A DNA stretch of 64,000 bases from WTFY01 sp964614915 (GCA_964614915.1 CAZTNC010000011.1:124001-188000); one strand, 5' to 3'. Counted from the stretch's first letter, positions 30,696 to 40,438 are shown. Numbers and translations: made by a program. The notes: generated by a model from the letters alone, not told the origin.

Positions 30696-33522
30696 AGGAA
30701 CGTGACTCGCCTGTACCGCCGGGCAAATTGCTTACACAGCGCGCACAGATTTCCGGGTGTTGCGGATCCTGTCCTACATCCTCACGGTAATGCCAGCAGC
30801 GAATGCACTTCGGGTGAGGTGATTTTTGCAATTGGATGAAGTACTCGTTGCCATGGGCATCCGATACCCTGGTGGCCGTTTCGGGCGCCTCTCCATCCTG
30901 GATGAGCCGGGCACTGGATGTGATGAAAACGAAGCGGAGTTCATCGTTTTTGATCTTGAAAAGGCAATCGGGCGCGCCCCAGATGTCCACCTCTGCATCC
31001 AGTGACGAGCCGATGACTTTTTCATTGCGGAGTGTCTCCAGCTGCTTGCCGATGTGCTTACGCACCTCAAGTATGCCCTTCCAGTCCGCATCGGCTACCT
31101 CACCCGGGGTGCTGAAATCATCGAGATCGTACCAGGTCTGCACAAAAACCGGGTCCGTGCGGGGACCGGGCAGTTGCCGCCAGGCTTCCTCCGCAGTAAA
31201 GCTCAGGATCGGTGCAATCCAGCGAATCAGCGCCTCGGCAATATGGAACATGGCCGTCTGTGCCGACCTGCGGGCCCGGCTGTCCGTCTGCATGGTGTAT
31301 TGCCGGTCCTTCACGATATCGAGATAGTCGCTGCCGAGCTCCAGTACGCAGAAGTTGTGAACCAGGGTGTAGATTCTGTGAAACTGGTAGCGATCGTAGT
31401 AGTCGATGATCTGGTCTTGGAGTTGCCGGGTTTTGTACGCGATCCAGTAGTCCAGGGCTACCATGTCCCGGGCCTGCACACAATCGTGCGCCGGATCGAA
31501 ACCGTTCAGGTTGGATAACAGGTAACGGGTCGTGTTGCGGATGCGCCGGTAGGCATCCGAGGTACGGCTCAGTATCTCGTCGGACACGTTGAGTTCGGCG
31601 CCGTAGTCGGTGGCGGCCACCCAAAGACGCAATATGTCGGCACCCAGCGCGTTACAGATTTTCTGGGGTGTGACGACATTGCCGAGGGATTTCGACATTT
31701 TCTTGCCTTCGGCGTCGACGGTAAACCCGTGTGTCAGCACCTGTTCGTAGGGTGCAATTCCGTGCATGGCCACCGCGGTTTTCAGGGAAGACTGGAACCA
31801 GCCGCGATGCTGGTCCGAGCCTTCGAGATACAGGCTGGCGCGTTTCTGGTTTTCAAGGTCAATCCCCAGTCTTTTCTGGGCCACTGCAAAATGTGTCACG
31901 CCGGAATCAAACCACACGTCCAGGGTGTCGGTGACCTTCTTGTAGGATTCGCTGTCATCGCCCAACAGTTCTTTCGCGTCCAGTTCATACCAGGCATCCA
32001 TGCCCTGCTGTTCGATTTTCTGTGCCACCTTTTCGATCAGCTGTACGGTATCGGGATGGGGTTCTTCCGTAGTCCTGTGTATGAAAAAGGCAATCGGGAC
32101 ACCCCAGGTGCGCTGCCTAGAGATACACCAGTCCGGACTGCTGGCCAGCATCGCGGTGATGCGCGCCTTGCCCCACTCGGGGATCCAGCGCACCTGCTCG
32201 ATCTGTTCACTGGCGGTTTTCAGCAGATCCTTGGCATGCATGCTGATGAACCATTGTGGCGTTGCACGATAGATCAGTGGCACCTTGGTGCGCCAGCAAT
32301 GTGGCAGGCTGTGGTGCAGGTCGGCACCGTGCAGCAGTTTCCCTCTGTCGGTCAAGGCATCAATGATTTTCGGGTCCACCTTGAAGACATGGTCTCCTGC
32401 AAACAGGCCGGTATGGTCTTTGAATGTTCCATGATCATCCACCAGGTTGAGAGTCCCCATGGCATATGCCTTGCCAACTTCAAAATCCTCAACCCCATGG
32501 TCGGGTGCCGTATGCACCGCCCCCGTGCCTGTTTCGACCGTGACATGGTCTCCCAGGATGACAGGTACGGTCTTGTCATAGAACGGGTGCTGCAATTGCA
32601 GGTGCTCGAGTTGTTTGCCCTTGGCGCGGCCCACCACGGCATGGTCCTCGACGCCATAACGCTGCATGCAGGCATCCAGCAGTGCCTCTGCCAGCAACAC
32701 GCGTTCCCGGCCGCAGTTGCCCTCGAACTCCGCCACGACGTAATCCAGTTCGGGATTGACACACACGGCCTGGTTGGCAGGCAGGGTCCACGGAGTCGTC
32801 GTCCAGATGGCCACTGAAAGCGATCCTTTGCCGGTGAGCGTGCCAAGTCTTTGCTCCAGCGCTCTCTCGTCAACGATGCTGAAACGCACATCGATGGCTG
32901 GCGAGGTTTTCTCATGGTATTCCACCTCGGTTTCTGCCAGTGCCGAGGCATCCACCACGTTCCAGTAGACTGGCTTGAAGCCGCGAACGACGTGGCCTTT
33001 TGCATACAGTTTGCCGAGGGAACGCACGATATCGGCTTCAACACCGAAATCCATGGTGAGGTAGGGTTTGTTCCACTCGCCAAAAATTCCAAGCCGTTTG
33101 AAATCCTCGCGTTGCTTGGCAATCTGCTTGCTGGCGAAGTCGCGGCAGGCAGCACGGAATTCGCTATGGCTTTTCCGGGTTCCCGCCTTGCCAATTTTTT
33201 TCTGGACCTGGTGTTCAATGGGCAAGCCGTGACAGTCCCAACCCGGTACGTAAGGCGCGTCGTACCCCGCCAGGGTTTTGCTTTTCACGATGATATCTTT
33301 GAGGATCTTGTTGACCGCATGGCCGATGTGGATATCGCCGTTCGCATACGGAGGGCCGTCGTGCAGGATGAATGTCTGCGCACCCTTTCGCGCTTCTCTG
33401 ATTTGCTGGTATACGTCCCTGTCTTCCCACTCCCTTGCGATCTGGGGCTCGCGCTGTGCAAGGTTGCCCTTCATGGGAAAAGAGGTTTTGGGCAGGTTCA
33501 GGGTGTCTTTGTAGTCGCTCAT
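30688..33522 (-). CDS. ileS: Isoleucyl-tRNA synthetase
   Basis: Class I synthetase, 944 residues (E. coli 938). The HIGH motif reads DIHIGHAV, the editing domain (CP1) spans about 200-400 with WTTTPWTLPA and the threonine-rich pocket, and the KMSKS loop is intact (GKKMSKSLGNV). A C-terminal zinc finger is visible in CIRCWHYREDVGQ...CARCVSNL. It lies 9 bases after ribF in the leftward murJ-ribF-ileS-lspA group. Confidence 0.97.
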   Translation of the reverse strand: MSDYKDTLNLPKTSFPMKGNLAQREPQIAREWEDRDVYQQIREARKGAQTFILHDGPPYANGDIHIGHAVNKILKDIIVKSKTLAGYDAPYVPGWDCHGLPIEHQVQKKIGKAGTRKSHSEFRAACRDFASKQIAKQREDFKRLGIFGEWNKPYLTMDFGVEADIVRSLGKLYAKGHVVRGFKPVYWNVVDASALAETEVEYHEKTSPAIDVRFSIVDERALEQRLGTLTGKGSLSVAIWTTTPWTLPANQAVCVNPELDYVVAEFEGNCGRERVLLAEALLDACMQRYGVEDHAVVGRAKGKQLEHLQLQHPFYDKTVPVILGDHVTVETGTGAVHTAPDHGVEDFEVGKAYAMGTLNLVDDHGTFKDHTGLFAGDHVFKVDPKIIDALTDRGKLLHGADLHHSLPHCWRTKVPLIYRATPQWFISMHAKDLLKTASEQIEQVRWIPEWGKARITAMLASSPDWCISRQRTWGVPIAFFIHRTTEEPHPDTVQLIEKVAQKIEQQGMDAWYELDAKELLGDDSESYKKVTDTLDVWFDSGVTHFAVAQKRLGIDLENQKRASLYLEGSDQHRGWFQSSLKTAVAMHGIAPYEQVLTHGFTVDAEGKKMSKSLGNVVTPQKICNALGADILRLWVAATDYGAELNVSDEILSRTSDAYRRIRNTTRYLLSNLNGFDPAHDCVQARDMVALDYWIAYKTRQLQDQIIDYYDRYQFHRIYTLVHNFCVLELGSDYLDIVKDRQYTMQTDSRARRSAQTAMFHIAEALIRWIAPILSFTAEEAWRQLPGPRTDPVFVQTWYDLDDFSTPGEVADADWKGILEVRKHIGKQLETLRNEKVIGSSLDAEVDIWGAPDCLFKIKNDELRFVFITSSARLIQDGEAPETATRVSDAHGNEYFIQLQKSPHPKCIRCWHYREDVGQDPQHPEICARCVSNLPGGTGESRSYA

Positions 33523-33531
33523 TTGCAGGCT

Positions 33532-34464
33532 TCAGGCAGCGATCTTGAAATGCTCTTTTGCAGTTTCGGCATCAACACGAATCTGGTTCTTCAACTCTTC
33601 GAGTGAATTGAATTTTTGCTCCTCCCGGATTTTCTTGCTGAAAAATACCGTGAGGTGTTTTCCATAAAGCATTTGCGAGAAATTGAACAGATGGACTTCG
33701 ATCTGGGTACGTGTACCGGCGACCGTAGGCCGATACCCCACGTTGGTCACCCCCAGGGCCTCGGTGTCATGCTCGATCCTCACCTTGGTTGCGAAAACGC
33801 CACTGATTGGCGAAAACCTGCGTTTGATCGGGATATTGGCCGTTGGGAAACCGATGTCTTGTCCCCGGTGGTCCCCGTGAACAACCCGTCCGGACATGCT
33901 GTACATGCGTCCAAGCAGCTGTTCTGCAAGATCCAGCCTGCCGTTGGCAAGGTAGTCGCGGATGGAAGAACTGCTGACACGTTCGTCATTGACCACGAAG
34001 CCCTCGGTGTTCTCGACGCTGAAGCCCAGCTCGTTTCCCATACGCGTGAGCATGGAGTAATCGCCCTTGCGGTCTTTCCCGAAACGGAAATCATCGCCGA
34101 CCGTCAGGTGCTTGATGCTCAGACCTGAGACCAGGACATTTCTGACAAAGGTCTCGGGCGGCATGTTGGCCAGCGTTCGGTTAAAGGAAAGGCATACGAA
34201 ACGGTCGATCCCGAAATCCTGGAGCAGGCTGAATTTTTCCCTGAAGTTGGTCAGTCTCGCCGGGGCCTGACTGCGCAGGAAAAACTCTTTGGCCGATGGC
34301 TCGAAGGCGATGACCATGGAAGGCAGCCCGAGCGCCTGGCTTTGCGATAGCAATTTTTTCAAAACGGCCTGGTGGCCCCGGTGCACGCCGTCGAAGTTGC
34401 CGATGGTCGCCACGGATGCCACAGGACGGCCTGTTCCAGTACTGAGGTATCTCGTTAACTGCAT
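33532..34464 (-). CDS. ribF: Bifunctional riboflavin kinase / FAD synthetase
   Basis: Makes FMN and FAD from riboflavin. The 310-residue protein has an N-terminal FAD synthetase domain (nucleotidyl transferase fold: ATIGNFDGVHRGHQAVL, DDFRFGKDRKGD, SSIRDYLANGRLD) and a C-terminal flavokinase barrel (RVVHGDHRGQDIGFPTANI, then GVTNVGYRPTV...EVHLFNF). It is in the conserved murJ-ribF-ileS-lspA order. Confidence 0.96.
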   Translation of the reverse strand: MQLTRYLSTGTGRPVASVATIGNFDGVHRGHQAVLKKLLSQSQALGLPSMVIAFEPSAKEFFLRSQAPARLTNFREKFSLLQDFGIDRFVCLSFNRTLANMPPETFVRNVLVSGLSIKHLTVGDDFRFGKDRKGDYSMLTRMGNELGFSVENTEGFVVNDERVSSSSIRDYLANGRLDLAEQLLGRMYSMSGRVVHGDHRGQDIGFPTANIPIKRRFSPISGVFATKVRIEHDTEALGVTNVGYRPTVAGTRTQIEVHLFNFSQMLYGKHLTVFFSKKIREEQKFNSLEELKNQIRVDAETAKEHFKIAA

Positions 34465-34500
34465 AAAATCAAAGACCCGTTCATGAAACCGCCTCGGTGC

Positions 34501-36066
34501 CTACTGTTGCAGCACAAAAGAATTTCTGCGCACCCCCAGCAAGGCCAGCGCGCCAATATACAGCACAAGCCCTGATAGCATAAAGCCCAGCAAGGCAATA
34601 ATGCGTTTGCCCACGTCCCAGTTCAGCCACTGATGAGCCTCGGGCAAGATCCACACAAGTGCAATTCCCATCGCGGTTGTGGCTCCCACGACCTGGACCA
34701 GGTACTTGCTCCAGCCCGCCGGCAATACCAAGGCTGCCGAGCCTCTCAGCCTGTAGAACAGCAGCGCTGCATTGAGGTAGGCGGCCAGTGAGGTGGCCAG
34801 CGCCAGGGCCGCGTGCGGGGCTGCCAGATCCCACTGCAGCCAGATCCAGACGAAGGCGAGATTCAGGACGATATTGACGGCCATGGCAATTACCCCGATT
34901 TTCACAGGGGTCTTGGTATCTTGGCGTGAATAAAACCCAGGGGCCAGCACCTTGATCAGGATAAACGCCGGCAGGCCCAGGGCATAGGCTTTCAGGCTGG
35001 TTGAAGCCATCAGGGTGTCCATGGCTGTAAATTCCCGGTACTGGATCAGCGATGTCAGAATCGGGCTGGCCAGCAGGATCAGACCGACTGTGGCGGGAAC
35101 CGAGATGAACACGGAAAGCCGCAACGCCCAGTCCAGCGTCGTGTTGAACTCCTGGGTATCGCGGTTGACATACTGCTTGGACAGGCGCGGCAGGATGATG
35201 GTGGCCATGGCCACGCCGAAAATCGCCAGCGGGAGTTCCACAAAGCGGTCCGAGATGTACAGCCAGCTGATGCTGCCGACCGCAAGGAATGAAGCGATCA
35301 GGGTGTTGATCAGCAGATTGATCTGCACCACGGACGAACCGAAAATGGCTGGCAGCATCAGCCGCATGATTTTTTGCACGCCTTCTTTGGCGCCATGCAG
35401 CGACACCTTCGGTAGCACGCCCAGTGCCGATAAGAAGGGAAGCTGGAAAGCCAGCTGGACGATACCAGCAACGAATACACCCCATGCCAGTGCAACTACG
35501 GGCTGTTCCATTTCAGGGGCCAGCCACAGGGTCGCGGCAATCAGTGACAGGTTCAAGAATACGGGCGTGAAAGCCGGCACGGCAAACCGGTTGAAGGTGT
35601 TCAGGATACTGGCCGACAGCGCGGTCAGCGAGATGAACAGTATGTACGGGAAGGTAATGCGCAGCATCTGTGTGGCAAGATCGAAGCGGGTGCTGTCGCT
35701 GATAAAACCCGGGGCGAAGATGTATATCAGGGCAGGTGCCAGCACCACCCCCAGAACACTGACCAGGAAAAGGATTACACTGAGGGTCCCGGCCACATGA
35801 TTGATCAGTGCCTGCAGTTCCGCTTGCGAACGCTGTTCCTTGTACTCAGACAGGACCGGCACGAACGCCTGCGAAAAAGCACCTTCGGCAAAAAGACGGC
35901 GCAGGAAATTCGGGATACGGAAGGCCACGAAAAAAGCATCGGTGCCGCCGGTTGCACCCAGGAAGATGAAGATCACGGCATCCCTGAGATATCCGAAAAC
36001 TCTTGAGACAGCCGTGATTCCTCCGGTGACGGCGGTGGATTTGAACAAAGCTCGGTGTTCAGCCAT
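34501..36066 (-). CDS. murJ: Lipid II flippase MurJ
   Basis: Inner-membrane protein of the MOP superfamily that flips lipid II to the periplasmic face for peptidoglycan synthesis. The 521-residue sequence shows 13-14 membrane segments, the N-terminal SRVFGYLRDAVIFIFLGATGGTDAFFVAFRIPNFLRRLFAEGAFSQAFVPV split by the family's conserved arginines, and further helices to the end. It heads the leftward group and faces rpsT. Confidence 0.95.
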   Translation of the reverse strand: MAEHRALFKSTAVTGGITAVSRVFGYLRDAVIFIFLGATGGTDAFFVAFRIPNFLRRLFAEGAFSQAFVPVLSEYKEQRSQAELQALINHVAGTLSVILFLVSVLGVVLAPALIYIFAPGFISDSTRFDLATQMLRITFPYILFISLTALSASILNTFNRFAVPAFTPVFLNLSLIAATLWLAPEMEQPVVALAWGVFVAGIVQLAFQLPFLSALGVLPKVSLHGAKEGVQKIMRLMLPAIFGSSVVQINLLINTLIASFLAVGSISWLYISDRFVELPLAIFGVAMATIILPRLSKQYVNRDTQEFNTTLDWALRLSVFISVPATVGLILLASPILTSLIQYREFTAMDTLMASTSLKAYALGLPAFILIKVLAPGFYSRQDTKTPVKIGVIAMAVNIVLNLAFVWIWLQWDLAAPHAALALATSLAAYLNAALLFYRLRGSAALVLPAGWSKYLVQVVGATTAMGIALVWILPEAHQWLNWDVGKRIIALLGFMLSGLVLYIGALALLGVRRNSFVLQQ

Positions 36067-36100
36067 TCTGTATTTGGAGTGCTGGTCTAGGGACGAGGGG

Positions 36101-36129
36101 TTGACATTTATTTATCTTACTACCATAGT
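36101..36129 (+). promoter_or_regulatory. Promoter of rpsT
   Basis: TTGACA (36101-36106) and CATAGT (36124-36129) are separated by 17 bases, a near-consensus sigma-70 promoter; initiation near 36136 would leave a leader of about 37 bases before the TTG start of rpsT. The AT-rich stretch between murJ and rpsT supports the assignment. Confidence 0.6.
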
Positions 36130-36172
36130 TCGCAGCCCAAACGCAGAATCCAAGCAGCAAAGCGATCACACA

Positions 36173-36433
36173 TTGGCCAACTCCCCCTCAGCGAGAAAGC
36201 GTGCACGTCAGGCGGTCAAGCACCGCCAGCACAATGTAAGTCAACGCACAAAGTTGCGCACCCGAATCAAAGCGGTGGTCAAATCGATTCATGCAGGGGA
36301 CAAGGCTGCCGCGGAAGCCGCATACAAGCTGGCTCAGCCCAGCATTGACTCGGCGGTAGGTAAAAAACTGATCCACGCCAATAAGGCTGCCCGTCATAAA
36401 AGCCGTCTGAACGCACGCATCAAAGCCATGTAA
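36173..36433 (+). CDS. rpsT: 30S ribosomal protein S20 (TTG start)
   Basis: Ribosomal protein S20 binds 16S rRNA. The 86-residue product (M)ANSPSARKRARQAVKHRQHN...SRLNARIKAM is complete and highly basic. The frame continues 124 codons upstream, but that part does not resemble any protein and overlaps murJ. The start is the TTG at 36173, giving ANSPSARKR, as in E. coli, where UUG initiation is part of S20 autoregulation. The ribosome-binding site is weak, also as expected. A short GCACC/GGTGC hairpin (36438-36451) follows the stop codon. Confidence 0.92.
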   Translation: MANSPSARKRARQAVKHRQHNVSQRTKLRTRIKAVVKSIHAGDKAAAEAAYKLAQPSIDSAVGKKLIHANKAARHKSRLNARIKAM

Positions 36434-36467
36434 CCTGGCACCGCTGGGTGCTGCATCCTCCTGTCCA

Positions 36468-37595
36468 CTAAAGAATCACCAGATTGTCCCGGTGAATCAG
36501 TTCCGGTGCGTCCACGTAGCCCAGCACGGCTTCTATTTCCGTGCTGAGTCTTCCTTGAAGTTTGCGTGCCTCCTCAGAGGAATAGTTGGCGAGGCCGCGC
36601 GCAATCTCCTGCCCGTTGCGATTGAGGCAGCTGACCACTTCTCCGCGTTCGAAATTCCCTTTGACATCTTCAACCCCGATGGCGAGCAGGCTTTTCCCGG
36701 ACTTGCAGATCACGGCACTGGCACCGTCATCCAGCAGCAGCTCTCCGCGGGTATACAATTGGTTTGCGATCCACTGTTTGCGTGCGACCAGGGGTTCAGC
36801 GTCCGGCAACAGCAGCGAACCGCACGGAATGTCTTTTGAAATTTTGCTCAGGATGTCCGGTGTTTTCCCGGAGGCAACGATGGTCGCAGCCCCGGCACGA
36901 GCGGCAATCCGTGCTGCCGAAACCTTGGTGAGCATGCCGCCACGTCCGGTCTGTCTGGCACTGGGGCCGGCGGCACGGTCCAGCAACGGGTCGTTGGCGG
37001 AGATTTCGTTAATCAAAGGGCCACTGGACTGCTCACCAGGAGGGGTTTCATAGATACCTTCCTGATCGGTCAAGATAATCAGGAGACTGGCCTCAATCAG
37101 GTTGCTGACGAGGGCCGCCAGCGTATCGTTGTCTCCGAACTTGATTTCGTCGGTCGCCACAGTGTCATTTTCGTTGACTACAGGAACGGTTTTCATCTCC
37201 AGCAGCTTGCGCAATGTGGTGCGTGCGTTCAGGTATCGCTTGCGGTTTTGCAGGTCGGCGTGCGTGAGCAACACCTGGGCGCTGTGCAGGTTGTGTTGCT
37301 GCAAACAGGATTCGTACGCCTGAACTAGCCCCATCTGGCCGACTGCGGCAGCCGCCTGCAACTCGTAGATTGCACGCGGGCGCTTTTGCCAGGACAGCCG
37401 GTTCATGCCTTCTGCGATGGCACCGGAAGAGGTCAAAATCACTTCCTTGCCTGAATTTACCAGGGAGGCAATTTGTGAAGCCAGCCCGGAGATGGCCTCC
37501 ATGTTCAGGCCATGACCGTCCTCGGTAACCAAGGAACTCCCGACCTTGACTACCCAGCGTTTGCCGGAGATAGCCTGGTTACGCTTGCTGTTCAT
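36468..37595 (-). CDS. proB: Glutamate 5-kinase
   Basis: First enzyme of proline biosynthesis, phosphorylating glutamate. In 375 residues it has an amino-acid kinase domain (about 10-260: WVVKVGSSLV, TSSGAIAEG, the PVVNENDTVATDEIKFGDND substrate site) followed by a PUA domain (from about 280). It overlaps obgE by 17 bases at its start, so the obgE-proB pair is probably translated together. proA is not in the window. Confidence 0.96.
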   Translation of the reverse strand: MNSKRNQAISGKRWVVKVGSSLVTEDGHGLNMEAISGLASQIASLVNSGKEVILTSSGAIAEGMNRLSWQKRPRAIYELQAAAAVGQMGLVQAYESCLQQHNLHSAQVLLTHADLQNRKRYLNARTTLRKLLEMKTVPVVNENDTVATDEIKFGDNDTLAALVSNLIEASLLIILTDQEGIYETPPGEQSSGPLINEISANDPLLDRAAGPSARQTGRGGMLTKVSAARIAARAGAATIVASGKTPDILSKISKDIPCGSLLLPDAEPLVARKQWIANQLYTRGELLLDDGASAVICKSGKSLLAIGVEDVKGNFERGEVVSCLNRNGQEIARGLANYSSEEARKLQGRLSTEIEAVLGYVDAPELIHRDNLVIL

Positions 37596-38595
37596 GCAGA
37601 TAAGTATAAATGCTTTTTGTCAATTCCCGGGTGCCTGACTGGCTGAGTGCCGATATGGCAAACACGGGTCCCTGCCATTCCAGTCTCGTCACATAGTCTT
37701 GGATCAGCTGCTCGCAGTCCTCGGAGTCGAACAGATCGGTCTTGTTGAATACCAGCCATCGATCCTTGGCTGCCAGATGTGCGTCATACCGGTTCAGTTC
37801 ATTGGTTACCGAAAAATAATCCTTGCAGGGGTCACCCTGTGCTTGAGCCGGGTACAACTCAAGCATGTGCAGCAGCAAGCCGGTCCGCGAAAGATGCCGC
37901 AGGAACTGGGCTCCCAGCCCGACCCCTTCGGCCGCCCCCTCAATCAGTCCGGGGATATCCGCGACCACGAAACTTTGCTGCGGTGCGACGTACACAACGC
38001 CCAGGTTGGGATAAAGCGTGGTGAACGGATAGTCGGCAACCTTCGGGGAAGCCGAGGACAGGGCGCGCAGCAAGGAGGACTTGCCGGCGTTGGGCAGCCC
38101 CAGCAGGCCTACATCGGCCAGCAGCTTGAGCTCCAGGTACAGATCACGTTCCTCGCCAGGTTTGCCCGGGGTTGTTTCTCGAGGTGCGCGCCGGGTCGAG
38201 CTTTTGAAGCGCGTATTCCCAAGCCCGTGCACTCCACCGCTGGCAACCAGCAGGCGTTCACCATGCCTTGTCAGATCGCCTATGACCTCATGGGTCTGGG
38301 CATCCTTTACCAGGGTGCCGGTGGGCACCCGGATAGCCTTTTCCTTGCCTGACCGGCCTGTACGGTTCTTGCCCATGCCATCCTGTCCACGTTCAGCCTT
38401 GAAAGAACGCACGTGCCGAAAATCAGCAAGCGTATTCAAGCTCTCATCTGCAACCAGATAGACACTGCCACCGTCGCCACCGTCGCCACCATCCGGTCCC
38501 CCAAGCGGTATGGAGCGTTCGCGCCGGAAACTCAGACAGCCGTTTCCCCCATGACCGGCCTGTACATGTATTGTCGTTTCGTCAACAAACTTCAT
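37579..38595 (-). CDS. obgE: Obg/CgtA GTPase
   Basis: Essential GTPase that acts in late 50S ribosome assembly and stress signalling. The 338-residue protein has the glycine-rich OBG fold (about 1-158, KFVDETTIHVQAGHGGNGCLSF...GGPDGGDGGDGG) and a G domain (P-loop GLPNAGKSSLLRAL, the TTLYPNLG switch, DIPGLIEGA, FNKTDL). No long C-terminal acidic tail is present. It follows rpmA after a terminator and overlaps proB. Confidence 0.96.
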   Translation of the reverse strand: MKFVDETTIHVQAGHGGNGCLSFRRERSIPLGGPDGGDGGDGGSVYLVADESLNTLADFRHVRSFKAERGQDGMGKNRTGRSGKEKAIRVPTGTLVKDAQTHEVIGDLTRHGERLLVASGGVHGLGNTRFKSSTRRAPRETTPGKPGEERDLYLELKLLADVGLLGLPNAGKSSLLRALSSASPKVADYPFTTLYPNLGVVYVAPQQSFVVADIPGLIEGAAEGVGLGAQFLRHLSRTGLLLHMLELYPAQAQGDPCKDYFSVTNELNRYDAHLAAKDRWLVFNKTDLFDSEDCEQLIQDYVTRLEWQGPVFAISALSQSGTRELTKSIYTYLHEQQA

Positions 38596-38615
38596 GATCT
38601 TTTGTGTCCGGAGTC

Positions 38616-38640
38616 AAAAAAGCCCCGACTTGCGGGGCTT
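38616..38640 (-). terminator. Intrinsic terminator after rpmA
   Basis: On the minus strand AAGCCCCG pairs with CGGGGCTT, followed by a T-run. It lies between rpmA and obgE and would end most of the rplU-rpmA transcript, with read-through to obgE. Confidence 0.85.
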
Positions 38641-38666
38641 CACATCAAATCGGTTGGCGGGGTAGG

Positions 38667-38927
38667 TCAGTGTACGGTATCAACACGCACAAACTTCTTG
38701 TTTCGTGGCCCTTTGGTTTCAAACACCACCTGTCCATTCTCTTTTGCAAACAGGGTGTCATCTTTTCCCCGGCCGACATTTTCACCGGCATGAAAGCGGG
38801 TGCCACGCTGGCGCACGATGATGCTGCCTGCATGTACCTGCTGTCCCCCGAAGCATTTCACGCCGAGACGTTTGGACTTCGAGTCACGTCCGTTGCGGGT
38901 GCTGCCTCCAGCTTTCTTGTGCGCCAT
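38667..38927 (-). CDS. rpmA: 50S ribosomal protein L27
   Basis: 86 residues starting MAHKKAGGSTRNGRDSKSKR, the standard L27 N-terminus that reaches toward the peptidyl-transferase centre; no Firmicutes-type cleaved extension. It lies 9 bases after rplU and before obgE, the usual rplU-rpmA-obgE order. Confidence 0.97.
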   Translation of the reverse strand: MAHKKAGGSTRNGRDSKSKRLGVKCFGGQQVHAGSIIVRQRGTRFHAGENVGRGKDDTLFAKENGQVVFETKGPRNKKFVRVDTVH

Positions 38928-38936
38928 GATCGACCT

Positions 38937-39248
38937 CTACTTTGAAATGTCTGTAATTTTAACCTGAGTGTAGTGCTGTCTGTGGCCCATTCGCCTCATG
39001 TGATGCTTTCTGCGCTTGAACTTGATGATATCAATCTTCTTGGCCCGGGCATTGTGCTGAACCTCGGCAGTGACTTTACCACCTTCAATGTATGGTGTGC
39101 CAATGGACACGTCGTCTCCGTCGGCCAGCAGCAGCACCTGATCAAACTCGACTTTATTGCCCGGGTCCAGATCCAGCGTTTCAATCTTGATCTGGTCTCC
39201 TTTATGGACAAGGTACTGTTTGCCACCTGTGGCAATCACGGCATACAC
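38937..39248 (-). CDS. rplU: 50S ribosomal protein L21 (GTG start)
   Basis: The product is 103 residues, the same as in E. coli, and starts (M)YAVIATGGKQYLVHKGDQ. The family start corresponds to a GTG at 39246-39248, with GGAG about eight bases upstream; the frame extends to 39275 without similarity. A C-terminal KRRKHHMRRMGHRQHYTQVKI segment binds rRNA. It is divergent from ispB. Confidence 0.94.
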   Translation of the reverse strand: MYAVIATGGKQYLVHKGDQIKIETLDLDPGNKVEFDQVLLLADGDDVSIGTPYIEGGKVTAEVQHNARAKKIDIIKFKRRKHHMRRMGHRQHYTQVKITDISK

Positions 39249-39388
39249 CTGGAGCACTCCGGGAATGGGTTGCAAAGAGGCGCAATTCTAGCGGGAGGTC
39301 TGGCAGGGGTCAAACAAAACAATTTTGCAGTCAGGCCGGTTCCAAAATCCGCACCGACCCGCATGAGAACAGGGTAAAATGCCCGGCT

Positions 39389-40357
39389 ATGGACTTCAAG
39401 CAGGTACAGGCCCTGGTGGCCGATGACATGGAAGGCGTGAATAACGTAATTCGGCGATACCTGCATTCCGATATCACCCTGATCTGCCAGATCATCAACT
39501 ATATCCTAGAGAGTGGCGGCAAGCGGATTCGCCCGCTGCTCGCCCTGCTGAGTGCCCGCGCCTGCAGCTACACGGGTGAAAAGCACCTGCTGGTTGCCGC
39601 CATCACCGAATTTATCCATACCGCGACCCTGTTGCACGATGACGTTGTGGACAGTTCGAGCATGCGGCGTGGTCACGAAACTGCCAATCTCATCTGGGGC
39701 AATGAATCCAGCATACTGGTGGGCGATTTCCTGTTTTCACGTTCGTTTGAAATGATGGTGGAGGTGGGCGAGATGCGCGTCATGGAAATTCTCGCGCGCG
39801 CCTCCAACACCATTGCCGAAGGTGAGGTCATGCAGCTTCTGAACTCCAATGATCCAGACTCATCGGAAGAACACTACATGGTTGTGATCCAGTCCAAAAC
39901 GGCAAAACTGTTTGAGGCTGCATGCCAGCTCGGAGCTGTTTTGGCAGGACAATCGCAGGAAATCGAAGAGGCTTGTGCGAATTACGGGGTACACCTGGGT
40001 ACAGCCTTCCAGCTCAAGGACGATGTCCTCGATTACCAGTCCTCACCCGAGGAAATGGGAAAGAATCTGGGCGATGATCTGACCGAGGGCAAGCCCACGC
40101 TGCCACTGATCCATGCACTCAAAAACAGTGACAGGGACACTGCCGATTTGATCCGTGAGGCCATCATTCAGGGTGGCAGGTTGCACATGCAGGAAGTCAT
40201 GACTGCGATCGTGGAGACCGGTGCAATTGAGCACACGCTGAAAGCAGCCGAGCAGCAAGCCCTGATCGCACGGCAACATATCGAAAAGCTGCCGGATAAC
40301 GAGTACCGGAGGGCACTGACGGACTTGACCAGCTTTGCGATTTCCCGGACATCCTAG
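39389..40357 (+). CDS. ispB: Polyprenyl (octaprenyl) diphosphate synthase
   Basis: Trans-prenyltransferase that makes the quinone side chain precursor. The 322-residue protein has both aspartate-rich motifs, LLHDDVVDSS and FQLKDDVLDY, plus the KRIRPLL substrate motif. The fifth residue before the first aspartate-rich motif is small (ATLLHDD), consistent with a long-chain product; chain length is inferred, not shown. Position next to rplU-rpmA-obgE, divergent, is the standard arrangement. Confidence 0.94.
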   Translation: MDFKQVQALVADDMEGVNNVIRRYLHSDITLICQIINYILESGGKRIRPLLALLSARACSYTGEKHLLVAAITEFIHTATLLHDDVVDSSSMRRGHETANLIWGNESSILVGDFLFSRSFEMMVEVGEMRVMEILARASNTIAEGEVMQLLNSNDPDSSEEHYMVVIQSKTAKLFEAACQLGAVLAGQSQEIEEACANYGVHLGTAFQLKDDVLDYQSSPEEMGKNLGDDLTEGKPTLPLIHALKNSDRDTADLIREAIIQGGRLHMQEVMTAIVETGAIEHTLKAAEQQALIARQHIEKLPDNEYRRALTDLTSFAISRTS

Positions 40358-40410
40358 GAAATGGCGGTCGGTGACACAGCACTTTTTCCGAGATTCAAAA
40401 GGCTATGGCG

Positions 40411-40438
40411 TTACACTGGGACAGGAACCTGATATTTT
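40411..40438 (+). promoter_or_regulatory. Candidate promoter of tRNA-Pro
   Basis: TTACAC (40411-40416) and TATTTT (40433-40438) are 16 bases apart, 32 bases before the tRNA gene, as expected for a tRNA promoter. Confidence 0.4.

Noticed and set aside
31729..32817. A 362-codon frame antisense to ileS
   Set aside because: Overlaps essential motifs of ileS on the opposite strand; judged a shadow.
35801..36172. Long upstream extension of the rpsT frame
   Set aside because: The part before the TTG overlaps murJ and has no similarity to S20 or any other protein.
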